Shown piece by piece: positions 57,560-64,000 of a DNA stretch of 64,000 nt. The translations under genes were made by a program, and so were the position numbers. The DNA lies in contig OZ251509.1 of NCBI GenBank assembly GCA_965242855.1, positions 2,170,001-2,234,000 on the forward strand, read 5' to 3'. Below the pieces are notes generated by a model. It worked only from the letters and a program-made list of their open reading frames with translations. It did no database searches and had not been told where the DNA came from. How positions within the stretch are numbered: position 1 is the stretch's first letter; the number at the start of each line of letters is the position of its first letter. The DNA comes from WTGU01 sp965242855. Its GTDB lineage: Bacteria; Pseudomonadota; Alphaproteobacteria; UBA828.

Positions 57560-57955
57560 ATCTTCTTTCACCGTTCTCGACCAGGACGCGGTAGAGGTCG
57601 CGCAGTGGGCGGTGCGGCGCGGCCTGACGCAGCACGGCAAATGCGTCGGCGGCATGCGCCGCCGCCCATCAAGGCGCCCGGATATTCCTCGTACTGCGCC
57701 CGTCCGCCGCGCGAGCGCGGCACCGACGAAGGGTTCAAGGAGGAGTCGACCTTCGCCGGCACGCGGGTGGGCGAGCATGGCGACGCCTATTTCGTCCAGC
57801 ATGGCGGGCGCAAGTGGCAGCTCGAACGGCATCTGAAGGGCTGCAACGCCCGCGATCAGCGCCGTGAGTCCCACCTCCACTTCTTCTGGGACGCCGACGA
57901 CCGGGAGGTCGTCGTCGGCTGGCTGCCCAACCATCTGCCGACGCGGATCAGTTGA
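57560..57955 (+). pseudogene. Degraded 3-prime remnant of a gene
   Basis: The last 80 residues of a plus-strand frame look genuine: T-D-E-G-F-K-E-E-S-T-F-A-G-T-R-V-G, then Y-F-V-Q-H-G-G-R-K-W-Q-L-E-R-H-L-K-G and H-L-H-F-F-W-D, ending L-P-N-H-L-P-T-R-I-S. An upstream piece in another frame (L-D-Q-D-A-V-E-V-A-Q-W-A-V-R-R-G-L-T-Q) precedes it. It is probably the end of the gene whose start survives at 55124. No function assigned. Confidence 0.45.
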
Positions 57956-58179
57956 TCTCCCGAGCCGCGGCGGGGAAACCGGCGTTCTCGTGAAAGACCT
58001 TGCCCAGCGCCCGGTCGGAGACGCCGCGCGTCGACGGTCGATCGTCATCAGGGCGAGAGCGGCTGGCAAGAGCAAGGCCAGGATAGCCAACACCCAGCAA
58101 GCGGAGGTGCCAGGGGTGCCGACAGAGACCGGCAGGGGCAGGCAGGCTCCCAACACCAAGATTGCGGGCCGGGTTCGGC

Positions 58180-59466
58180 CTACTCCGTTTTCGAAGGTCC
58201 CTGCCGCGCGAGCTTCACGCCGAAGCCCCGGCCCCTGACGATGGCGTCGTCGCCGAACTTCTCCCGCACCGCGTCCAGCGCCTTGTCGACGCCGCCATCG
58301 GGCGAGGCGGCGCCGAACAGGTCGCCCTGGGCGGCCCGCCCGGCTTCGACGAGATCGTGGGCGCCGATGCCGATCAGGCGGAAGGCGCGCCCGTCGGCCT
58401 CGCGGCTAAGCAACGGCTCGGCCGCCCGGAACATCTCTTCCGCCGACCGCGTGGCGTCGTGCAGGCGGCGCGCGCGGGTGACGGTGCGGAATTCCGAAGT
58501 CTTGAGCTTCAGCATCACACCACGGCCCGCGACGCCCGCCTTCCTCATCCGACGGGCCACCGTCTCGGCCAGACGCCACAGGATCGGGCGCAGGCGCTCC
58601 AGGTCCGCGACGTCCTCATCGAGAGTGATCTCCGAGGAGACGCTCTTCGCCTCACGGTCGGGATCGACCGGGCGGTCGTCTTCTCCCCGGCTGAACAGGA
58701 ACAGCCGCCGGCCGATCTTGCCGTAGCGGGCGACGAGCTCCGTCTCCCCGATGCGGGCCAGTTCGCCGACCCGGACGATGCCGTCACGGGCGAGGCGCCG
58801 TTGCAGGGCCTTGCCCACGCCCCACAACAGGCCGACCGGCTTGTCGGCGAGAAAGGCCCGCGCCTCGGTCCGGCCGATCGCCGCGAACCCGCGCGGCTTG
58901 TCCAGGTCCGAGGCGATCTTGGCCAGGAACTTGTTGTAGCTCAGGCCGATGGAGACGGTGATGGAGAGCGCCTCCTCCACCCGGCGCGCCAGCGCCGCGA
59001 GGGTTTCCGCCGGGCTGGCCCGATGCAGGGATTCGGTGCCGGAGAGGTCCATGAACGCCTCGTCGATGGACAGCGGCTCCACCAGCGGCGTCAGGTCGAG
59101 CATCATGGCCCGGACCTCGCGGCCCACGGCGGCGTATTTGCTCATGTCGGGCTTGACGACCACGGCGTCGGGGCAGGCCTTCAGGGCCTTGAACATCGGC
59201 ATGGCCGAGCGCACGCCGTAGGTGCGCGCGATATAGCAGCAGGCGGCCACCACGCCCCGGTGGCGGCCGCCGACGATCACCGGGACGTCGCGCAGTTCCG
59301 GGCGGTCGCGTTTCTCGATGGCGGCGTAGAAGGCGTCGCAGTCGACATGGGCGATAGCGAGGTCGTGGAGTTCGCCGTGCCGCAGAACGCGCGGCGAGCC
59401 GCAGGCCGGGCAGGCCCCGGCGTCGGGAGGCGGCCGGCAGCCGCAAGCGCGGCATAGCGTCTGCAT
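58180..59466 (-). CDS. dinB: DNA polymerase IV with N-terminal zinc finger
   Basis: A 428-residue Y-family polymerase. A four-Cys zinc finger opens it (C-R-A-C-G-C, then C-P-A-C-G-S). The catalytic palm has H-V-D-C-D-A-F-Y-A and L-S-I-D-E-A-F-M-D-L-S; the fingers and little-finger regions follow (S-Y-N-K-F-L-A-K-I-A-S-D). Near the C-terminus Q-G-D-L-F-G is a sliding-clamp-binding motif. The zinc-finger form is common in Alphaproteobacteria. It performs error-prone lesion bypass, useful with AlkB and SSB for damaged incoming DNA. Confidence 0.95.
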   Translation of the reverse strand: MQTLCRACGCRPPPDAGACPACGSPRVLRHGELHDLAIAHVDCDAFYAAIEKRDRPELRDVPVIVGGRHRGVVAACCYIARTYGVRSAMPMFKALKACPDAVVVKPDMSKYAAVGREVRAMMLDLTPLVEPLSIDEAFMDLSGTESLHRASPAETLAALARRVEEALSITVSIGLSYNKFLAKIASDLDKPRGFAAIGRTEARAFLADKPVGLLWGVGKALQRRLARDGIVRVGELARIGETELVARYGKIGRRLFLFSRGEDDRPVDPDREAKSVSSEITLDEDVADLERLRPILWRLAETVARRMRKAGVAGRGVMLKLKTSEFRTVTRARRLHDATRSAEEMFRAAEPLLSREADGRAFRLIGIGAHDLVEAGRAAQGDLFGAASPDGGVDKALDAVREKFGDDAIVRGRGFGVKLARQGPSKTE

Positions 59467-59644
59467 GGCTTGATCGTAGAATTTGCCTTGTCCCGTGCGA
59501 AGCGGTCGAGACCGGGGCGCCGGCGCACGCCGGCATCCATTTCGGGCGACATGCCGGAAGAGAGATTGAAATCACTCACGGGCGTTCTACCTGTTCATGG
59601 CGAGGATCTTCTCGCGCTGAAGCCGATTCAGAAAGGAGATAGCC

Positions 59645-59791
59645 ATGGCGAAGCCAAGCGGTGGTAGCGGAGGCGGAAAGCAGGGCGGCGACAAGAGCGG
59701 CGGTGCCGGCGCAAATCCGAACTACCCAAGCAGGACGGGGAAGCCTTCCGGTCCCGGTCGCGGCAATACCCCCAAAGGCGGGAAGAAGTGA
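59645..59791 (+). CDS. 48-residue Gly/Ser/Lys-rich small protein
   Basis: The ATG at 59645 preceded by AAAGGAGATAG encodes a protein that starts M-A-K-P-S-G-G-S-G-G-G-K-Q-G-G-D, continues A-N-P-N-Y-P-S-R-T-G-K-P-S and ends G-G-K-K before TGA. It is disordered and highly basic. A strong terminator follows 30 bp later, so this is a compact one-gene unit. Similar tiny proteins are scattered in bacteria and phages; function unknown. Confidence 0.65.
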   Translation: MAKPSGGSGGGKQGGDKSGGAGANPNYPSRTGKPSGPGRGNTPKGGKK

Positions 59792-59820
59792 CCGGCCTTC
59801 GGGCATAACTCTGGCGACTC

Positions 59821-59851
59821 GGAGCCGCCGCCGGATTCCGGCGGCGGCTCC
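59821..59851 (+). terminator. Strong rho-independent terminator
   Basis: GGAGCCGCCGCCGG (59821-59834) pairs perfectly with CCGGCGGCGGCTCC (59838-59851) around a 3-nt loop and is followed by TTTCCC. It ends the 48-residue gene and lies 24 bp before the stop of the converging gene at 59875, so it could serve both strands. Confidence 0.8.
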
Positions 59852-59874
59852 TTTCCCGAAGCTCGCACTGGGTC

Positions 59875-60138
59875 TCAATGCGCCCGGCTTTTGTCGATAC
59901 CCTCGAACATGGATCGTCCTGCGAGTTGCGTCCATGCGTCTCGGTCGAGACCGAGGCGTTTGTTGAGCTTGTCGCAGAGGCGCTCTGCGTCGTCGAGGGT
60001 GAATGCGACGAGGGCGGTGGGGACGTAGCCGGGCACGTCTTGGAACACGATGCGTATTTCCTGCGGCTGTTCGGCGGGATCGTAGGCCGGGCAGAAGGCG
60101 TAGAGGGGATCGTCGGGCAGCTTGCTGCAACGGGTCAT
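59875..60138 (-). CDS. Conserved small hypothetical protein
   Basis: An 87-residue cytoplasmic protein with well-formed sequence: P-L-Y-A-F-C-P-A-Y-D-P-A-E-Q-P-Q, then V-A-F-T-L-D-D-A-E-R-L-C-D-K-L-N and D-A-W-T-Q-L-A-G-R-S-M. I have a general impression that relatives accompany mobile-element helicases in Alphaproteobacteria. It is 60 bp downstream of the helicase on the same strand. CGGAG precedes the start. No known function. Confidence 0.7.
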   Translation of the reverse strand: MTRCSKLPDDPLYAFCPAYDPAEQPQEIRIVFQDVPGYVPTALVAFTLDDAERLCDKLNKRLGLDRDAWTQLAGRSMFEGIDKSRAH

Positions 60139-60197
60139 GGCGGTCTCCGATGGTGCGGCCGGCGGCAGGCCGGCGATACGGATGGGGGCTGTCCGCG

Positions 60198-62879
60198 TCA
60201 GTCCGCGCCAGCGGGTGGGACGACGGGGTAGCGTTCGATCAGGCGTTCGAGGGTGTCGGCGCCGGGGACGAACAGGCGGGTCTTCCAGGAGACGATCTCG
60301 GCGACGCATCCGAGGCGCTTGAGCGCGGGAACGTCGGCATCGGCCGGCCCCTCGACCTCGATGCGGTCGGCGAAGGCGATGCGGCGCCGTGCCAGCCGCC
60401 AGCCGTTGGCGAGGGGGAAGGCCTCGCCGCGCGCGAGGATTGCGGCGTGCATTTCGTCCGGCGCCATCTCCTGGCCGCCTTCGAGGCCGCAGGCGGCGCG
60501 GAAGGCGATGGCCTGCTCGGCGGTGACGGTGCGCCCGATCAGGGCTTGGCCGTCGTCCGTGGCGAGGCGGCGCACGCGCATGTTCTCCGGCGGCAGCCGG
60601 TCCCAGAGGGGGAGCAGCAACCCGGTCACCAGCCGCATCCCGGACTCGGTGTGGGCGGGCAGGCCGGCGACCTCGGCGACCCAGAGGGCGCGCCATTGCG
60701 CTTCGTCGGCGTCCTCCCATGACGAGGCGTCGGCGGCGTGACGGCTCATGGTCTCGCGCGAGGCGGGACGGACCATGCGGACGCGGGAGTCTACGGAACC
60801 GTCGTCGAACATGCGCGACGGCGCGTCGTGGACCAGGGCGACGCGCCCGGAGCGCCGGTTGCGCATGAGGCGTGACGCCTTCCCGGCCTTGGCCAGCCGG
60901 TCGCGGAGCGCGAGCGCGTCCTCGACCATGGTCGGCTTGAGCGGATCGCGGCGCAGGATCTCGACCAGTTCCGTCGCCGCCCCCGACGCCTCGTGGAGGT
61001 GGACGGTCTCGCGCGAGACGACGGAGAGCGACTCCGCGCGGATGGTCTCGACGCCCCGCTCGAAGGTTCCGGCTTCGACCGCCTGGTCGATGTTGGCGTC
61101 GATGCGGGTCTCCAGTTCCCCGAACAGTTCGTTCTGCTCGTCGATGGGGAGCGCGAGGAGGCGGTTGAGGAACTTCGGCATGGGCGGCAGGTCTTCCTTG
61201 AGTTCGCCCTGCCAGGTCAGGCTCAGTCCGGTGGCGGTCTCGAAGCGGTCGATGGGCCATCCGTCGATATGGCCGCGCCAGAGGGCGATGTGGAACTGCC
61301 GCAGGGCGGTGGTGGCGTAGAGGCTCTCCAGGTTGTCGCGGGCGCGGAAGAGGCTTGCGTCCTCGGCGCCCATGGCGGTCTGGGAGTCGCGCTGTCCGCG
61401 TGTGATGGCGCCGAGGGAGTCGAGCCTGCGGGCGATGGTGGAGATGAAGCGTCGCTCGCCCTTGACGTCGGTGGCGATGGGTCGGAAGCGGGGTGCGGAG
61501 GCCTGATGGGTCCTGTGGGTGCGTCCCAGCCCCTGGATCGCCTGATCGGCGCGCCATCCGGGTTCGAGCAGGTAGTGGATGCGGCGCGCGGTGTTGGCGC
61601 ATGAGAGGTCTGCGTGGTAGCTGCGCCCGGTGCCGCCGGCCATGGAGAACACGAGGATGCGCTTGGCGCCGTCCATGAAGGCGGCGGTCTCGGCGAGGTT
61701 GGCGGAGGCGGGCCGGGAGCGCAGCGCCAGGCGCTCGCCGCCGCGCGCGTCGGTCAGGCGGAGCACCCGGCGGGAGCGTCCGGTGACCTCGGCGACGGCC
61801 TCGTGTCCGAAGCGGTGGAGGAGCTGGTCGAGGGCCGCCTGCACGGGCGGCATGGCGGCGAGCTTCTCGATCAGGGCGTCGCGCGCGGCGACGGCCTCCC
61901 GGCAGAGCACCGGGTTGCCGTCGGGTCCGGTGACGGGCCGGCTCATGAGGTTGCCGTCGTCGTCGGTGAAGGGCTCCTGCAACTGCACCGGGAAGGCGTG
62001 TGCGAGATAGTCGAGGACGTACTCGCGGGGGGTGAGGTCGATGGAGAGATCGTCCCACTCGGAAGCGGGGATGTCGGCGATGCGGCGCTCCATCAGCGCC
62101 TCTCCGGTGGAGACCAGCTGGACGACGCAGGCGCGCCCCTCTTCGAGGTCCGCGTCGATGGCGCGGAACAGGGTGGGGCACTTCATGGCGGTGAGGAGGT
62201 GTCCGAAGAAGCGCTGCTTGGCGGACTCGAAGGCCGAGAGCGCAGCCGACCTGGCGTTGCGGTTGAGTGTCTCCTCGCCCTGGACGATGCCGGTGGCCTT
62301 CAGTGCCTCCTCGATGTTGGCGTGTATGACCTTGAAGGCGTCGGCATAGGCGTCGTAGATGCGGCGCTGCTCGGGGGTGAGCGCGTGTTCGAGGATGTCG
62401 ACCTCGACGCCCTCGTAGGCGAGTGCGCGGGCTTGGTAGAGGCCGAGTGCCTTGAGATCGCGTGCGACCACTTCCATTGCGGCGACGCCGCCGGCCTCCA
62501 TGGCGGTGACGAACGCGGCGCGGTTTTCGAAGGGGGTCTCGCCGGCGCCCCAGAGGCCGAGGCGCCGGGCGTAGGCGAGGCCGGGGACGGTGGTGGCGCC
62601 GGTGGCGGAGACGTAGAGGACGCGGGCGTCGGGGAGTGCGTGCTGGAGGCGCAGCCCGGCGCGTCCCTGCCGCGAGGGCGCGACCTTGCCGCGCGCGCCT
62701 GTGGAGCCTGCGGCGTTGGCCATGGCGTGGGCTTCGTCGAACACGATCACGCCGTCGAAGGCGTGACGGCTGTCCTCGTCGAGGCCGCCGGCGAGCCAAT
62801 CGACGATCTGTTCGAGGCGCGAGCGCCTGCCCTGGCGGGCGGGGCTGCGGAGCGCCGCGTAGGTGGCGATAAGGATGTG
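60198..62879 (-). CDS. Strawberry-notch-type helicase, N-terminally truncated
   Basis: An 893-codon open frame of the Strawberry-notch family of methyltransferase-helicases common on alphaproteobacterial mobile elements. It retains motif II (V-I-V-F-D-E-A-H), motif III (V-L-Y-V-S-A-T-G-A), a large insert, and motif VI-like A-I-Q-G-L-G-R-T-H-R. The frame begins right after a TGA at 62880-62882 with H-I-L-I-A-T-Y-A-A-L-R-S, in the middle of the helicase core. Walker A and the whole N-terminal methyltransferase part are missing. Full family members are far longer. Translation could only restart at 62750 or another internal codon, giving a protein unable to bind ATP normally. Likely broken at an insertion or recombination junction. 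Confidence 0.8.
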   Translation of the reverse strand, partial: HILIATYAALRSPARQGRRSRLEQIVDWLAGGLDEDSRHAFDGVIVFDEAHAMANAAGSTGARGKVAPSRQGRAGLRLQHALPDARVLYVSATGATTVPGLAYARRLGLWGAGETPFENRAAFVTAMEAGGVAAMEVVARDLKALGLYQARALAYEGVEVDILEHALTPEQRRIYDAYADAFKVIHANIEEALKATGIVQGEETLNRNARSAALSAFESAKQRFFGHLLTAMKCPTLFRAIDADLEEGRACVVQLVSTGEALMERRIADIPASEWDDLSIDLTPREYVLDYLAHAFPVQLQEPFTDDDGNLMSRPVTGPDGNPVLCREAVAARDALIEKLAAMPPVQAALDQLLHRFGHEAVAEVTGRSRRVLRLTDARGGERLALRSRPASANLAETAAFMDGAKRILVFSMAGGTGRSYHADLSCANTARRIHYLLEPGWRADQAIQGLGRTHRTHQASAPRFRPIATDVKGERRFISTIARRLDSLGAITRGQRDSQTAMGAEDASLFRARDNLESLYATTALRQFHIALWRGHIDGWPIDRFETATGLSLTWQGELKEDLPPMPKFLNRLLALPIDEQNELFGELETRIDANIDQAVEAGTFERGVETIRAESLSVVSRETVHLHEASGAATELVEILRRDPLKPTMVEDALALRDRLAKAGKASRLMRNRRSGRVALVHDAPSRMFDDGSVDSRVRMVRPASRETMSRHAADASSWEDADEAQWRALWVAEVAGLPAHTESGMRLVTGLLLPLWDRLPPENMRVRRLATDDGQALIGRTVTAEQAIAFRAACGLEGGQEMAPDEMHAAILARGEAFPLANGWRLARRRIAFADRIEVEGPADADVPALKRLGCVAEIVSWKTRLFVPGADTLERLIERYPVVPPAGAD

Positions 62880-62956
62880 TCAATTCCTCATCGCCGCCAA
62901 GTATTCGATAACATCCTATACTTACAAGATATTCCTGCCGGATCGGCACGGTCCTG

Positions 62957-63163
62957 TCACGCCGGCCCTGGTCCCGTAAGCGTTCCGCAAGCGATCCGGT
63001 TCAGAACGGTGCGCACTCCAGCGCACCCGGCGCATAAACTCTCGTCTCGAATGGCCCAGGCTCCGACGGCTCCCTCGATCGTGCGCACACCGCCAAGCCG
63101 GAATGACGTGCCCACGCATTCGGCAAGGTCCGCAGGGTAGCTCGATAGCGCCGGGCCGGTCAT
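62957..63163 (-). CDS. Small hypothetical protein, coupled pair (second gene)
   Basis: A 68-residue protein (starts M-T-G-P-A-L-S-S-Y-P-A-D-L-A-E) with one Cys pair (S-L-C-A-G-C-A). Its ATG overlaps the stop of the upstream gene (ATGA), the main evidence that both are real. It lies in the segment to the right of the truncated helicase. No family recognised. Confidence 0.4.
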   Translation of the reverse strand: MTGPALSSYPADLAECVGTSFRLGGVRTIEGAVGAWAIRDESLCAGCAGVRTVLNRIACGTLTGPGPA

Positions 63164-63459
63164 TGCGTCGGCGCTGTCGCCGCGCGCCATGCATCGCGGG
63201 CTTCCATGCACGCGAACACACTCGCCATTGCGGAGCGCGATAGCTCGCCAAGGCGATAGCGCCCGTCGATATGCTCCGCATCCGCCAGTGTGAGATACCG
63301 TTCGGCCACGCGGCCGCGCGCGACGGCAAGGCGGATCAAGGCGCCGGCATCGTGCGGGTCGCCCTCGCCCATGCGCCACGATGTTTCGAGTTTCTTGAGC
63401 GCGGCATCTACTTGCGCCCGCGATGCGCGCTGCTTGTCACGCGCCCGGTACGCCAGCAC
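63160..63459 (-). CDS. Small hypothetical protein, coupled pair (first gene)
   Basis: A 99-residue, largely helical protein (R-A-S-R-A-Q-V-D-A-A-L-K-K-L-E-T-S-W-R-M and A-V-A-R-G-R-V-A-E-R-Y-L-T-L-A-D-A). The GTG at 63459 is uncertain: the frame stays open upstream with protein-like sequence (E-W-H-E-W-I-A-P-E-D-A-R) but no good start. It is coupled to the next gene by an ATGA overlap. Phage- or plasmid-like; not recognised. Confidence 0.45.
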   Translation of the reverse strand: MLAYRARDKQRASRAQVDAALKKLETSWRMGEGDPHDAGALIRLAVARGRVAERYLTLADAEHIDGRYRLGELSRSAMASVFACMEARDAWRAATAPTQ

Positions 63460-63826
63460 GCGGGCATCTTCCGGCGCAATCCATTCATGCCATTCCGCGG
63501 GTTCGCCCGCGCCCGCCTCGAAGCCGGGAAGCGGCCGGGCCGGGTGCCTAGTCTAGGGAGTGCGGCGCCCGGCAAGCGCGCGTGAGCCGTCACGCCGGCG
63601 CCGTGATCAATCCGCCACTTGTCGCCCTGATGGATCACGACTTTTGTCCCCTTACACACCACGCAACGGCCGCCAGCGAGCGCAACGCCGCCAGCCTTGA
63701 AGCCCGGTTCACGCCGGCGCCCGCCTCGAAGCGGCCGAACGTCGCCCCGCGCACGCACGCGCGCGCAAGGCAGACGTGCGCGGGCTATCCCTTGCGCGCC
63801 GGCGCTGAAGCCGTCACGATTGCGGC
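63460..63826. other. Region without a supported gene
   Basis: About 370 bp. A minus-strand frame with a single C-V-V-C motif (near 63650) is open, but I see no matching start or second metal pair. No promoter or repeat stands out. Confidence 0.4.
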
Positions 63827-64000
63827 ATGGCAGACACGGCCGCGTTCGATACGCTTGCCACGGCGCGCCGCCTCAAAGCGGCCGGCATCGCCGATGCGCA
63901 CGCCGAAGCGATTGCCGAAGCCCAAGCTGAAGCCGTCCGCGCCAGCCGTGGCGACCTTGCGAGCAAGGCAGACCTTTACCGCGCCATGCTCTGGCAATCC
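63827..64000 (+). CDS. DUF1640/CCDC90-like coiled-coil protein, C-terminus off window
   Basis: The first 58 residues of a plus-strand gene running off the right edge. It starts M-A-D-T-A-A-F-D-T-L-A-T-A-R-R-L-K-A-A-G and continues A-H-A-E-A-I-A-E-A-Q-A-E-A. D-L-A-S-K-A-D-L-Y-R-A then begins the coiled coil. This is the typical N-terminus of DUF1640 proteins, which normally end in a transmembrane helix. Small genes of this kind are frequent in phages and mobile elements. Confidence 0.7.
   Translation, partial: MADTAAFDTLATARRLKAAGIADAHAEAIAEAQAEAVRASRGDLASKADLYRAMLWQS

Noticed and set aside
57452..58159. Minus-strand frame with a hydrophobic N-terminus
   Set aside because: Only the first 35 residues look membrane-like; the rest is antisense to the plus-strand remnant, and there is no ribosome site.

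Overview
The window is high-GC DNA, visibly around 70 percent G+C, with dense, overlapping genes. The proteins look alphaproteobacterial: a MutL tail, a DinB polymerase with an N-terminal zinc finger, and DUF2493, DUF4326 and DUF1640 proteins. A Rhodospirillales-like host is possible, but the class is inference and no 16S or tRNA gene is present. The central 35 kb is the conjugation module of a mobile element. I see no integrase, partition genes or replication initiator, so I cannot say whether it is an integrative element or a plasmid.

Layout. (1) 1-3.1 kb: an S8 protease lipoprotein running off the left edge, an AbiE toxin-antitoxin pair whose toxin is frameshifted by a 20-bp tandem duplication, and a scrambled junction holding a vapC tail and the last 29 codons of a mutL. 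(2) 3.2-7.2 kb: a large autotransporter whose start codon and signal peptide are separated by a C11 tract that puts them out of frame, as expected for phase variation. (3) 7.4-10.4 kb, minus strand: a PIN toxin with a chimeric antitoxin, a HigBA pair, and an S24 repressor with a good promoter. (4) 10.5-45.7 kb, plus strand: one nearly gap-free array. It begins with a three-module HTH regulator, then a type IVb thin-pilus set (pilN, O, P, Q, R, S, two PilV-like tips, and a prepilin peptidase fused to a TcpQ domain). An MPF-I (Dot/Icm-like) transfer machine follows (dotD, C, B, icmT, dotI, H, G, a dotE-like gene, icmD, dotO fused to an SSB, dotA), and the array ends with a coupling protein and a MOBF relaxase-helicase. 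(5) 45.9-49.1 kb: cargo consisting of an intact AbiE pair, an IS630 remnant and a DUF6765 protein. (6) 49.2-54.7 kb, minus strand: an RHH protein, DUF2493, DUF4326, a zinc-ribbon protein, a Toprim primase-like protein, an AlkB-like dioxygenase and a canonical SSB. Two noncoding stretches here have the features expected of an origin. (7) 55.1-58 kb: a truncated gene, a visibly AT-richer insert encoding a membrane protein and a secreted Sel1 protein, and gene remnants. (8) 58.2-62.9 kb: DinB, a 48-residue Gly/Lys-rich protein, a small conserved protein, and a Strawberry-notch-type helicase that loses its N-terminus abruptly at 62879. (9) 62.9-64 kb: unrelated small genes and the start of a DUF1640 protein.

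How it works together. The pilus would bring cells into contact. The Dot-like channel, driven by the DotB and DotO ATPases and the coupling protein, would export the relaxase-bound strand. The SSBs, primase-like protein, DinB and AlkB would help the DNA establish in the recipient. The S24 repressor and the divergent HTH regulator probably switch the transfer operon. The most unusual features are the domain fusions inside the transfer apparatus, the homopolymeric switch in the autotransporter, the chimeric antitoxin, and the pairing of a MOBF relaxase with an MPF-I channel.
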